Positions 15,440 to 23,394 of a DNA stretch of 34,459 nucleotides are shown in pieces (within the stretch, counting starts at the first letter, position 1; every line of letters begins with the position of its first letter). The position numbers and the translations under genes are program-made. This DNA is from Haladaptatiplasma sp964454575 (GTDB lineage: Archaea > Thermoplasmatota > Thermoplasmata > Halarchaeoplasmatales > Halarchaeoplasmataceae). The stretch spans positions 1-34,459 of the forward strand of contig CAYVTG010000013.1 in the NCBI GenBank assembly GCA_964454575.1, in the 5' to 3' direction. Below the pieces are notes generated by a model. It searched no databases. It was given only the letters and a program-made list of their open reading frames with translations, and was not told the DNA's origin.

Positions 15440-17203
15440 GTGTTGCCATCTGAAATATTTCCCGACGGACTCAAGATCCAGGAAAAACACGGGGCCGGCG
15501 AACTGCAGGCGCTTTTGACAAAGCTTAAACGCTACACGTTCAACGGATACATCAAAGTAAAACTAGATGATCAACTGGAGGGATACGTCACTTTGAAGGA
15601 TGGCATGCCGCGCAACGCCCTGATAATCACCCCTTCTAACAGGGAGATAAAGGGTCTTGACGCACTTCAGAAGATACAGGGCCTGGACAGTTTTAAAAAC
15701 CTCTCCATCGAAGTTAGAACTAATATAGATGTGGATCGACTCATCGAAAAGGCCCCCGGGAAACTGCCGACCGTTCAGAGCGGGGGCGATGAAGCTTACA
15801 GCGAGATAAAGGAGGAAGAGCTCAAGGAACTCATAGAGGATGAATTGAAGGATGAGCTTGAAAAAGAGAGGGGGGGGGCTAAAGATGTCAAAAAAGATAT
15901 AGAAGAAAAGATGAAGGACGCCGAGATCGAAGAAAAAGAGTCCCATGTATACGAACAGGTGGTCCAGGTAACCAGAGGAGAACCAATGACATCCGACGAT
16001 CTATTCTCAGATAAATATACCTTTAACACCTTCATCGTCGGCTCCAGCAATGAATTTGCATACGCGGCAGCACTGGAAACCGCTAGATTCCCAGGCGGTA
16101 AATTTAATCCACTCTTCATCACCAGTCCAGCAGGCCTGGGCAAAACACACCTTCTTAAATCCATCGGTCACTACATAAATAAAAAACATCCTTCACTGGA
16201 TGTTGCCTATACGATTACGTCCGGTTTTGCACTCGAGTTATCTCAGGATGATCCAGCAAAAGACCCGCGTGAAAAATACATGGATGTGGACGTGTTCCTC
16301 ATCGATGACGTACAATTTCTTGCGGAAAGAGACGAGGTACAGGAAGAGCTGTTTCGTATATTCAACCATATCAAAGATCGAAACGGGCAGATCGTACTCA
16401 CCAGCGACAGATCGCCGGAAAGTATTCCTTCACTGGAAGATCGGCTAGTATCCCGTTTTAAATCCGGTCTGGTAGTCGATATCGGTACTCCGGCGCTCGA
16501 AATGAGAAGAGCCGTTATAGATAAGATCTTACACGAACACGATCTTGAGATAGAGGACGAAGTCAAGGATTATATCGCTCAGCACATAACCCGTAATGTG
16601 AGGGAGATAGAAGGTGCGCTCAACAGGATACTGGCCTTTTCATCTCTTCTTAAACAGGATATCACTTTGGAATCGGTCAAAGATATGCTCAAAACCCATG
16701 TGAAAGATGAGGATTTATCTCCAGGAGATGATGAGGTCGTTGAATTCCGACCAGAACCAAGACGTAGCTATCTTATAGAAACTACCGATTCGGGTAAGTT
16801 GTATCGACTGCTTAACGATGCTATCGATAAAGAAGAGCGCGGGATACATGTATTTACAAGAATGAATCCCGAAAGAGTAAAAAGGGAATTCGGTGTGAAA
16901 AGTGAAGAGATATACTGGTTGACTGCAAGGGACAGTCCGAGTCAGAGAACCGTGGCACCAAATCTGGAGAGTCTTACATGGCGGCTTGAAGAGATAATAG
17001 AGGAAGATAACATAGTGCTGTTGGATGGGTTGGAGTATCTCATCAGCACTTCAGGTTTCGACGCGGCGATACAATTCATCAGGCACATGGTGGACAGTGT
17101 ATCCGAAACAAAATGCACTTTGCTCATACCGGTGAACCCGGGTGCATTCGAAAAGAAGCAGTTGAGCTTGCTCGAAAGAGAGATGGAAGTAGTCCGGTTA
17201 TAG
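15440..17203 (+). CDS. DnaA-type AAA+ ATPase fused to DUF835
   Basis: The protein has three parts, numbered from GTG 15440. Residues 1-100: a DUF2226/DUF4388-like beta-rich domain (GYVTLKDGMPRNALII). About 105-185: a strongly charged linker with a nine-G tract in its DNA. About 190-400: a DnaA domain III AAA+ module with YTFNTFIVGSSNEFAYAAA, Walker A SPAGLGKTH (from residue 229), Walker B FLIDDVQFLAERDE, sensor SDRSPESIPSLEDRL and arginine-finger box SRFKSGLVV. DnaA domain IV, which binds oriC in bacteria, is absent. Instead the C-terminus (about 425-587) is DUF835, with GIHVFTRMNPERV, IYWLTA and VLLDGLEYLI. No ATG exists near the front; GTG 15440 is favoured by TATA spacing, TTG 15431 or 15443 remain possible. 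It is probably a signalling switch and not a replication initiator. It lies upstream of the GTPase genes. Confidence 0.88.
   Translation: MLPSEIFPDGLKIQEKHGAGELQALLTKLKRYTFNGYIKVKLDDQLEGYVTLKDGMPRNALIITPSNREIKGLDALQKIQGLDSFKNLSIEVRTNIDVDRLIEKAPGKLPTVQSGGDEAYSEIKEEELKELIEDELKDELEKERGGAKDVKKDIEEKMKDAEIEEKESHVYEQVVQVTRGEPMTSDDLFSDKYTFNTFIVGSSNEFAYAAALETARFPGGKFNPLFITSPAGLGKTHLLKSIGHYINKKHPSLDVAYTITSGFALELSQDDPAKDPREKYMDVDVFLIDDVQFLAERDEVQEELFRIFNHIKDRNGQIVLTSDRSPESIPSLEDRLVSRFKSGLVVDIGTPALEMRRAVIDKILHEHDLEIEDEVKDYIAQHITRNVREIEGALNRILAFSSLLKQDITLESVKDMLKTHVKDEDLSPGDDEVVEFRPEPRRSYLIETTDSGKLYRLLNDAIDKEERGIHVFTRMNPERVKREFGVKSEEIYWLTARDSPSQRTVAPNLESLTWRLEEIIEEDNIVLLDGLEYLISTSGFDAAIQFIRHMVDSVSETKCTLLIPVNPGAFEKKQLSLLEREMEVVRL
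15870..15878 (+). repeat. Nine-base poly-G tract inside the DnaA-DUF835 gene
   Basis: A run of nine G encodes part of Glu-Arg-Gly-Gly-Ala in the charged linker between the N-terminal domain and the AAA+ module. A tract this long is a slippage site. A gain or loss of one base would separate the N-terminal domain from the ATPase. Confidence 0.95.
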
Positions 17204-17248
17204 TTACTACCCAAAAATTATTATGTTCCGTTGACACTAACATTATCG

Positions 17249-18091
17249 ATGAACGATGATACCGGTGAAAAAAAGGGAAAGATCGTGAAGAAAAAGGTCA
17301 ATCTACTGGGCAGTCAGGGTGTTGGAAAAACATCACTGATATTACGATTTGTAAAATCCGTATTCGGTGATGAATATCTGAAGACTATCGGTACGAATGT
17401 TTACAAAAAAACTGTGAAAACAGAAGACGGTGAGATCGACCTGATCATACATGATATCATGGGTGAGGAAGCTTACGAATCAGTACAGGAAGGAGCGTTC
17501 ATCGGCTCCACAGGATCTATCGCAGTGGCAGACCTGACTCGACCGGAAACGTTGGATAAATTGCTGGAGCGCTGGCTCCCACGCTATAAAGAGATAGCCA
17601 GCGAAGATAACCCCATACTATTGGCCTTGAATAAATTTGACCTTACAGATGATGAAGATCTTGAAAATCTAGATACATATAAAGAACACTTTGATATGTC
17701 TTTGTTCACCTCTGCCAAAACCGGTAAAAATGTGAGTGCGCTTTTCGACATACTAGCGAACAAAGTGACCTATAATCTTCAACTAGCCGTAGAAGATATA
17801 GAAGATTTCGTTTCCAGAAAAGACCTGTCTACACCGCAAAATTTGGTGGACGCACTACTTGCCTTTGCTTCGGAGCTCGGAGGCATGCCATATGATACCA
17901 TGGAAGAGATCCTCGAAAAGGCAGATATAGAAAAATTCGACCTTGACGAGATGCTCGAAGAGATCCCGGAAGAAAACGCAGTGATGCTGGCAGAAGAACT
18001 GGCGACATGGTATCGAGATAGAGAAGAAACTTACGCAGAACAGTGTGTTCTCGAGTTGCTTGAGAGGTATAGGGGGAGATCAGATGGATGA
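17249..18091 (+). CDS. Rab/Ras-like small GTPase with C-terminal extension (copy 1)
   Basis: The protein has 280 residues from ATG 17249; the G domain takes the first 170 or so. G1 is GSQGVGKTS (21-29), the switch I threonine lies in TIGTN (46-50), G3 is DIMGEE (69-74), G4 is NKFD (128-131) and G5 is TSAK (154-157). The P-loop is Rab-like. The residue matching catalytic Gln61 of Ras is Glu73. About 110 acidic helical residues follow (VDALLAFASELGGMPYD is characteristic). This extension is shared with the GTPase at 18578 and is not part of ordinary Ras proteins. The TTG at 17231 is an alternative start, but AAATTATTA near 17219 puts a leaderless start at 17249. The end overlaps the next gene by eight bases, so they are co-translated. 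Confidence 0.92.
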   Translation: MNDDTGEKKGKIVKKKVNLLGSQGVGKTSLILRFVKSVFGDEYLKTIGTNVYKKTVKTEDGEIDLIIHDIMGEEAYESVQEGAFIGSTGSIAVADLTRPETLDKLLERWLPRYKEIASEDNPILLALNKFDLTDDEDLENLDTYKEHFDMSLFTSAKTGKNVSALFDILANKVTYNLQLAVEDIEDFVSRKDLSTPQNLVDALLAFASELGGMPYDTMEEILEKADIEKFDLDEMLEEIPEENAVMLAEELATWYRDREETYAEQCVLELLERYRGRSDG

Positions 18092-18530
18092 TGACCGTGA
18101 GAAAACTATAGAGATGCAATCAAAGGCTTTCAATAAATTCAGTGAAGGAAAAGTGCCTGTAGACTTGGTCAAAGAAGGGTTCTGTACCAGTGAAGAGGCG
18201 AGTGCTCTTTTCCGTGAGTACGGCGATTCCATAGGCAGTGGTTGTCTCGAGATACTGCACGAGAAGATGATAGAAGACCTAGCGACCCAGGTGGGCATCT
18301 TAGGCAGCCGTATATCCCGCATTGAATTGACATTGATGAATTCACTGCTGCTGCCAAAAATGAGAAAATGCCCCTCCTGTGATGAAAAGAGTGAGATGGG
18401 CATAGGAGCACTCTGCAAAAAATGCGGTGAAGTGACTCCGTACTTCGAAACAGGTATGGATTCCGTCATCCCTTCACACATATACCTGGAAGCATATCGC
18501 CCGTGGGATGAGGACGAGGAAGAAGAGTAG
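18084..18530 (+). CDS. Zinc-ribbon protein between the two GTPases, 148 aa
   Basis: I do not recognise the family. The first 100 residues are helical and mixed-charge (SEGKVPVDLVKEGFCTSEEA, then a segment ending with RISRIELTLMNSLLLP). Then comes a zinc ribbon with CPSC and CKKC about 20 residues apart, and an acidic tail ending in six acidic residues. The start ATG 18084 lies inside the end of the GTPase gene (eight-base overlap) and is preceded by GGGGGAGAT at 18071-18079; the ATG at 18045 lies deeper in the GTPase gene and has no such site. Its position suggests that it is a partner or effector of the GTPases. That link is inference. Confidence 0.85.
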   Translation: MDDDREKTIEMQSKAFNKFSEGKVPVDLVKEGFCTSEEASALFREYGDSIGSGCLEILHEKMIEDLATQVGILGSRISRIELTLMNSLLLPKMRKCPSCDEKSEMGIGALCKKCGEVTPYFETGMDSVIPSHIYLEAYRPWDEDEEEE

Positions 18531-18577
18531 ATGATTTACCTCAATATTTAATTACATCATTGTACTATAGACTTTAC

Positions 18578-19438
18578 ATGGTATTCACCGATGCGATAAT
18601 AGATACGAAGAAGAAGGTGAACCTTCTAGGAGATACTTCCGTAGGAAAAACTTCATTGATACTAAGATATGTAAAATCTCTTTTTGGAGACCAGTATCTG
18701 AAGACCATTGGGACCAATGTATACACAAAGGACGTTGAGATCCCCGGGGCCAAAGTGAAGTTGATAATAAACGATATAATGGGCGAAAAGGCATATCGCT
18801 CGGTCCAGCAGGGCGCATTCATGGGCTCAACGGGTATTATCGCCGTGGCCGATGTAACACGAAAGGAAAGCCTGGATAATCTCGTGGATTATTGGCTTCC
18901 GCTTTACTACGAGATAGCGGATGAAGACAACCCAGTGGTACTTGCGGTAAACAAAGACGATCTTGATGACAAAGAGATAACGGAAGAAGTACTGAAGGAA
19001 TACTCATCTTACTTCCCAAAATATTTTTTCACATCTGCCAAAGAATGTCGAAACGTAGAGGTTTGCTTCGAGATGTTGGCTGAGTTGGTAGTACCAAATC
19101 TCCAAATTCAGATAGAAGATATAGAAGACGTCATCCATTCGAAAAAGATAGACAACATAAAGGAGATGATCGACGCACTATTGGCGTATGCGTCGGAATT
19201 GGGAGATATGCCCTACGAAGAGAGAGAATGGTTACTTGAGGAGAGCGGCATCGATAAATTCACTTTGGATCAGAAGGACGACCTGGACCTGGAGATATAC
19301 GGCAGTATAACCGAAGAGCAAACGCTCACATTCGCCGATAAGATCAAAGGATGGTATGAAGAACACGATGATGATTATTCTGCACAGGCAGTAGAGGAAT
19401 TGGTAAAAAAATATAAAGCGGATTCCAGTAAAGACTAA
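18578..19438 (+). CDS. Rab/Ras-like small GTPase with C-terminal extension (copy 2)
   Basis: The protein has 286 residues and is a clear paralogue of the GTPase at 17249. G1 is GDTSVGKTS (18-26), switch I TIGTN (43-47), G3 DIMGEK (66-71, with Glu70 where Ras has Gln61), G4 NKDD and G5 TSAK. The C-terminal extension has the same signature (IDALLAYASELGDMPYE). Start and promoter: ATATTTAAT near 18548 is 30 bases before ATG 18578, so this copy has its own leaderless promoter; the TTG at 18560 is rejected on that ground. Its own promoter suggests that the two copies can be expressed separately or form pairs. There is no lipidation motif at either end, so membrane attachment, if any, would need a partner. 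Confidence 0.92.
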   Translation: MVFTDAIIDTKKKVNLLGDTSVGKTSLILRYVKSLFGDQYLKTIGTNVYTKDVEIPGAKVKLIINDIMGEKAYRSVQQGAFMGSTGIIAVADVTRKESLDNLVDYWLPLYYEIADEDNPVVLAVNKDDLDDKEITEEVLKEYSSYFPKYFFTSAKECRNVEVCFEMLAELVVPNLQIQIEDIEDVIHSKKIDNIKEMIDALLAYASELGDMPYEEREWLLEESGIDKFTLDQKDDLDLEIYGSITEEQTLTFADKIKGWYEEHDDDYSAQAVEELVKKYKADSSKD

Positions 19439-19475
19439 GACCGTTCAAATCATATTTTGACCTGAGTGCGGAACG

Positions 19476-19483
19476 TATAAATA
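19476..19483 (+). promoter_or_regulatory. TATA box of tldD
   Basis: TATAAATA predicts transcription from about 19506. That excludes the ATG at 19497 and favours the ATG at 19515. Confidence 0.55.
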
Positions 19484-19514
19484 ATACATTATATGTATGT
19501 ATCTCGGTGCAAGT

Positions 19515-20954
19515 ATGGAGGAAATATTTGAATTCGGACTCCAAGAATTGGAGAAGCGTGGAATAACCTACGGAGATATACGATTAGTTGATCAGTGTAG
19601 TGAATCGATAGATGTAAAAAACGGGTCTGTAGAAAGTATCAGACATCGAGAAAGCACGGGATATGGGGTACGCGTGATACAGGGGGGTTGGGGTTTTGCC
19701 GCATCTTCCGATCTATCACAAAAAGGTATCCTTACTACTATAGACCTTGCCGTCAAGATAGCAAAAGCATCTGCACTGGCTAGTGATCCCGTTGTGATGA
19801 AAGATATTGAGATATATCAAGATAAATACGTCGGTCCTTGTGACGTGGACCCGTTCAAGGTATCACTCGAGGAAAAACTCGATATTCTAACAGAAGCGGA
19901 ATCCCGTATGCGTATCGACGACCGCATCAAAGTTTCCGGTGCCGTTTTCAGAGCATGGAATACACATAAATTCTTCGGTAGTACCGAGGGAGCAAGGCTC
20001 GAACAGAACATCACTCAATGTGGCGGGGGGATCAGCGCAACGGCAACTGACGGAAAGGACGTTCAAACCCGCAGCTATCCAAACTCCTTCGGCGGGGACT
20101 TTCATTCACAGGGCTATGATTTCTTTTTGTCCCTTGATCTGATGGGAAGAGCGGAAAAAACGGCTCAGGAAGCTGTGAAGCTTCTCGATGCTAAACAATG
20201 CCCCTCTGGAAAGATGGATCTGATATTAGAGACTTCTCAACTTGCACTACAAGTTCACGAGAGCTGTGGGCATCCCACCGAGCTGGACAGGGTAAGAGGC
20301 ACAGAGGCCAGTTACGCCGGTACCAGCTTCCTGACTACAGATAAACTCAACGATTTTAAGTACGGCTCCGAACTCGTAAGTATCACTTCCGATGCAACCA
20401 CACCCTACGGTCTGGGCACCTTCGGTTACGACGATGAAGGTGTAAAGGCAAAGAAAGTATATTTGGTAAAGGAAGGGAAATTCACCGGATACCAGGCATC
20501 CAGAGAAGATGCTGCGGATTCCGGTGTGGATGTCAGCGGTAACATGAGAGCCGACGGTTGGCAGAACCTACCTCTCGTTCGGATGACAAATATCAACCTG
20601 GAGCCTGGAACATGGAGTAGAGATGAGATAATCGAGGAGACTCAAAACGGTATAATCATGGACACGATAAAAAGCTGGAGCATCGACGATAAACGATTGA
20701 ACTTCTTATTCGGAACCGAAGCGGGATATCTGGTGGAAAACGGAGAGATCACATCTATGATCCGAAATCCTACGTATACCGGGATCACCTACGACTTCTG
20801 GGGCCGCTGCGATGCCGTAGCCGGTAAGGATGACTGGAAACTGCACGGCGTCCCGAACTGCGGTAAGGGTGAACCGCCGCAAACCATGAAAGTGGGGCAC
20901 GGATGCGCACCGAGTCGTTTCAAAGATATCGCCGTGGGGGTGGGAAAATGGTAA
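19515..20954 (+). CDS. tldD: Metalloprotease TldD
   Basis: TldD is the catalytic zinc subunit of the TldD/TldE heterodimeric protease, which degrades unfolded or modified peptides and matures some peptide natural products in bacteria. The protein has 479 residues. The zinc motif is HESCGH (residues 248-253, pattern HExxxH), and a C-terminal HGCAPSRF segment provides the conserved cysteine. The N-terminal flavodoxin-like half shows GYGVRVIQGGWGFAA. The start ATG 19515 follows a TATA-derived transcript start; ATG 19497 would precede the predicted transcript. The last seven bases overlap the start of tldE. No RiPP precursor or modification gene is seen beside it. Confidence 0.95.
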   Translation: MEEIFEFGLQELEKRGITYGDIRLVDQCSESIDVKNGSVESIRHRESTGYGVRVIQGGWGFAASSDLSQKGILTTIDLAVKIAKASALASDPVVMKDIEIYQDKYVGPCDVDPFKVSLEEKLDILTEAESRMRIDDRIKVSGAVFRAWNTHKFFGSTEGARLEQNITQCGGGISATATDGKDVQTRSYPNSFGGDFHSQGYDFFLSLDLMGRAEKTAQEAVKLLDAKQCPSGKMDLILETSQLALQVHESCGHPTELDRVRGTEASYAGTSFLTTDKLNDFKYGSELVSITSDATTPYGLGTFGYDDEGVKAKKVYLVKEGKFTGYQASREDAADSGVDVSGNMRADGWQNLPLVRMTNINLEPGTWSRDEIIEETQNGIIMDTIKSWSIDDKRLNFLFGTEAGYLVENGEITSMIRNPTYTGITYDFWGRCDAVAGKDDWKLHGVPNCGKGEPPQTMKVGHGCAPSRFKDIAVGVGKW

Positions 20955-22315
20955 CCACCACCGACGTCAGTAAATTAGCTGAAGATATTTTAAAGAAAAC
21001 CAAGGCCGACGAACTGGAGCTGACCGTGATGTCGATTCACAACGAACTCACGAGATACGCGAACTCGAAGATACATCAAAACGTCGCACAACTGGACAAT
21101 ACGATTTCGTTGAGAGCTGTATTCGGGAATAGAGTCGGGTCTGCAACTACAAATTTACTCACGGAAAAGGGCGTCTCGGATGCCCTCAAAAAGGCAGAAT
21201 ATATTGCAAAACATCAGCGCGAAGATCCACACTTCAAAGGACTTCCCGGAGATACAGGCGAAGTAAAAAAAGGTGTGAAGAATTACTACGAAGCCACTGC
21301 CGGATGTTCACCCGAAGAGCGTGCAAAACGTGTGAAAGATATAATCGATCATGCCGGAGACAACGGCGTCGATAGAGTTTACGGTTCTTTACAGACCAGC
21401 GTCATGGGACTCTTCATCGCCAATACGAACGATGTAAGAAGATTTGAAGAGATAACCAAGGCCAACCTCACGGTTACAACTATCGCGGATTGGGACAACG
21501 ACCAAGGCTTCGGGTGGAGTGAAGCCTGCAATGCAGACATAGACAAGATAGACCATGAACAAATAGTGGAAGTGGCGGTCAGTAAAGGACTGAGCAACAT
21601 GGATCCGAAAAAGATAGACCCGGGTGAATACACCGTCGTTCTGGAGCCTCTGGCGGTCAGCACACTACTTAACTACCTCAGTTTCATGGGCTTCAGCGGG
21701 AAATCGGTACAAGAACAGCGCAGTTTCATGAACGGTAAATTCGGAGAAAAATTGATGGATGAAAGGATCTCGATGATCGACGATGCCTCATATCCGGAAA
21801 TGATGGGGTTCTCGTTCGACTTCGAAGGCGTGCCTAAAAAGCGTGTTGAGATGATCAAAAACGGTGCCGCCAAAGAAGTGGTCTATGATTCTTATACCGC
21901 TGGGAAGGAAGACGATAAAGAGAGCACGGGACACGCACTCCCGATGCCAAATTCCATGGGGCCGATGACCATGAACCTGGTCTTAGAAACAGGCGATGCC
22001 AACACCGAAGACATGATAAAGGAAACGGATAAAGGCATACTCGTCACCAGATTCAACTACTGTCGACCGGTACATCCGGTAAAAAGTATACTTACAGGCC
22101 TTACCCGGGACGGAACTTGGCTCATAGAGAACGGTGAGATAAAGCATCCACTCAAGAATCTAAGATTTACCCAGAACCTTCTTGAAGCCTTCGATTCTGT
22201 AGAAGAAATAGGCAAAGAGCAGAAACTCTTCGGTATGGATTACTATCCGCTGTATTCTCTCTGCCCGTCCATGAAGATCCGTAAATTCAACTTTACGGGA
22301 ACTACGGAATTCTAA
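20948..22315 (+). CDS. tldE: TldE/PmbA, partner of TldD
   Basis: The protein has 455 residues and is homologous to TldD (a PmbA-type TldD/PmbA domain), without the HExxxH zinc motif, as expected for the non-catalytic subunit. Recognisable segments are ISLRAVFGNRVGSATTN at the front and PGEYTVVLEPLAVSTLL in the middle. ATG 20948 starts within tldD and is preceded by GGGGGTGGG; the ATG at 20903 would extend the protein 15 residues into tldD and is rejected. Translational coupling fits equal dosage of the heterodimer. The stop shares four bases with the stop of the convergent M42 gene. Confidence 0.95.
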   Translation: MVTTTDVSKLAEDILKKTKADELELTVMSIHNELTRYANSKIHQNVAQLDNTISLRAVFGNRVGSATTNLLTEKGVSDALKKAEYIAKHQREDPHFKGLPGDTGEVKKGVKNYYEATAGCSPEERAKRVKDIIDHAGDNGVDRVYGSLQTSVMGLFIANTNDVRRFEEITKANLTVTTIADWDNDQGFGWSEACNADIDKIDHEQIVEVAVSKGLSNMDPKKIDPGEYTVVLEPLAVSTLLNYLSFMGFSGKSVQEQRSFMNGKFGEKLMDERISMIDDASYPEMMGFSFDFEGVPKKRVEMIKNGAAKEVVYDSYTAGKEDDKESTGHALPMPNSMGPMTMNLVLETGDANTEDMIKETDKGILVTRFNYCRPVHPVKSILTGLTRDGTWLIENGEIKHPLKNLRFTQNLLEAFDSVEEIGKEQKLFGMDYYPLYSLCPSMKIRKFNFTGTTEF

Positions 22316-23349
22316 AGCGGCAGACGCCTTACTCCCGCGGAAACGAGTCTTGACAGGTTTGAGATGTCCTTCCAGCTGGCAACTTCTACGGTAGAGTGTG
22401 AATATCTTACTGGTACTCCTATGGAGACTGTGAGAGACCCGGATTCCTGGAGTGCCATACCATCCGTTGTACCTCCGGTGACGCCGTATTGATACGGAAC
22501 TTCATCTTCTTCTGCAGATTTTTTAAAATGCTTCATCAATTTAGGCGATGAGATCACTCTGACGTCCACCATCCTGAGAACCGGTCCACTACCTAGTTTT
22601 ATCGGTTTGTAAAATGACTTCAGACCTGGTGAGTCCGATGTTGTATACGTATCAAGGGCTATGACATAGTCCGGTTTCAACGTATTTCCCACCACCCTAG
22701 CACCTCTGAGACCTATCTCTTCTTGAACACTCCAGATGAAGGATAGTTTTGCATCAAGGTCTTCCTGGGCAAGTGTTCTGAGGGTTTCTATCAATCCAAA
22801 ACAACCTATGCGATTGTCAAGGGGACGCCCTGTTATCAGATCGCCTCTCAATCGCCGAAGTGTGTTTTCGAATGTGATGGGATCAGGAACGTCGATGCCC
22901 ATCTCTTTTACTTCGTCCGCAGAACTCGCACCTACATCGACATAAGTATTGGTCCAAGATACGATCTCGTCTTTCTTATCGTCGTCTGTTGTAAGATGAG
23001 GGGCCTTGTGGCCGATGACACCGCTGACCGGGCCTTTATCTGTGTGGATAGTTACCTGTCGACCCAATAGGAGGGAATCTTTGATACCACCTATCTTCAT
23101 TATCCTTAGGTAGCCGTCGTCTTCTATGTTAGATACGACCATCCCTATCTCGTCCATATGGGCTACCATGGCTATATGTGGACCGTCTCCGGGCAGCTCA
23201 AGATGGAGATTACCTATGTTATCCGTCCGTGTTTCACCGAATTCCGAAACCATACTTTCGATCTTATTTCGGATAGGGTCTTCGTATCCGGATACTCCCG
23301 GGGCCATCAACAGTTCTTCGAATTCGTCTATATTCTTCTGTTCGCTCAT
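22312..23349 (-). CDS. M42 family metal aminopeptidase (TET-like)
   Basis: The protein has 345 residues. M42 peptidases form dodecameric tetrahedral shells that remove N-terminal residues from peptides. Metal ligands are visible: H64 and D66 (AHMDEIG), Asp in PLDNRIG, the Glu pair in QEEIGLRGA, Asp in IALDT and His in VRYSHSTVE. The start ATG 23349 is preceded on its strand by AAAGTGAT at close spacing. The exact 29-bp repeat at 23365-23393 lies 15 bases upstream of the start and could carry the promoter. The peptidase could finish peptides released by TldD/TldE, whose genes end against it. Family endoglucanase labels for M42 members are historical errors. Confidence 0.93.
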   Translation of the reverse strand: MSEQKNIDEFEELLMAPGVSGYEDPIRNKIESMVSEFGETRTDNIGNLHLELPGDGPHIAMVAHMDEIGMVVSNIEDDGYLRIMKIGGIKDSLLLGRQVTIHTDKGPVSGVIGHKAPHLTTDDDKKDEIVSWTNTYVDVGASSADEVKEMGIDVPDPITFENTLRRLRGDLITGRPLDNRIGCFGLIETLRTLAQEDLDAKLSFIWSVQEEIGLRGARVVGNTLKPDYVIALDTYTTSDSPGLKSFYKPIKLGSGPVLRMVDVRVISSPKLMKHFKKSAEEDEVPYQYGVTGGTTDGMALQESGSLTVSIGVPVRYSHSTVEVASWKDISNLSRLVSAGVRRLPL

Positions 23350-23364
23350 AATATCACTTTATAT

Positions 23365-23393
23365 GGGGGGAGACCCCTTTATTTCGTGTGGAA
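23365..23393 (-). repeat. 29-bp inverted repeat, left copy
   Basis: Read on the minus strand this is identical, base for base, to 26411-26439 on the plus strand. It begins TTCCACACGAAATAAAGG and ends in a run of six C. It contains the self-complementary GGGGTCTCCCC. It lies between the gcvT stop and the M42 start codon. Confidence 0.95.
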
Positions 23394-23394
23394 C

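Noticed and set aside
19515..22315. RiPP biosynthesis locus suggested by tldD/tldE
   Set aside because: No precursor peptide or modifying enzyme gene is found beside the pair; neighbours are GTPases and an M42 peptidase.
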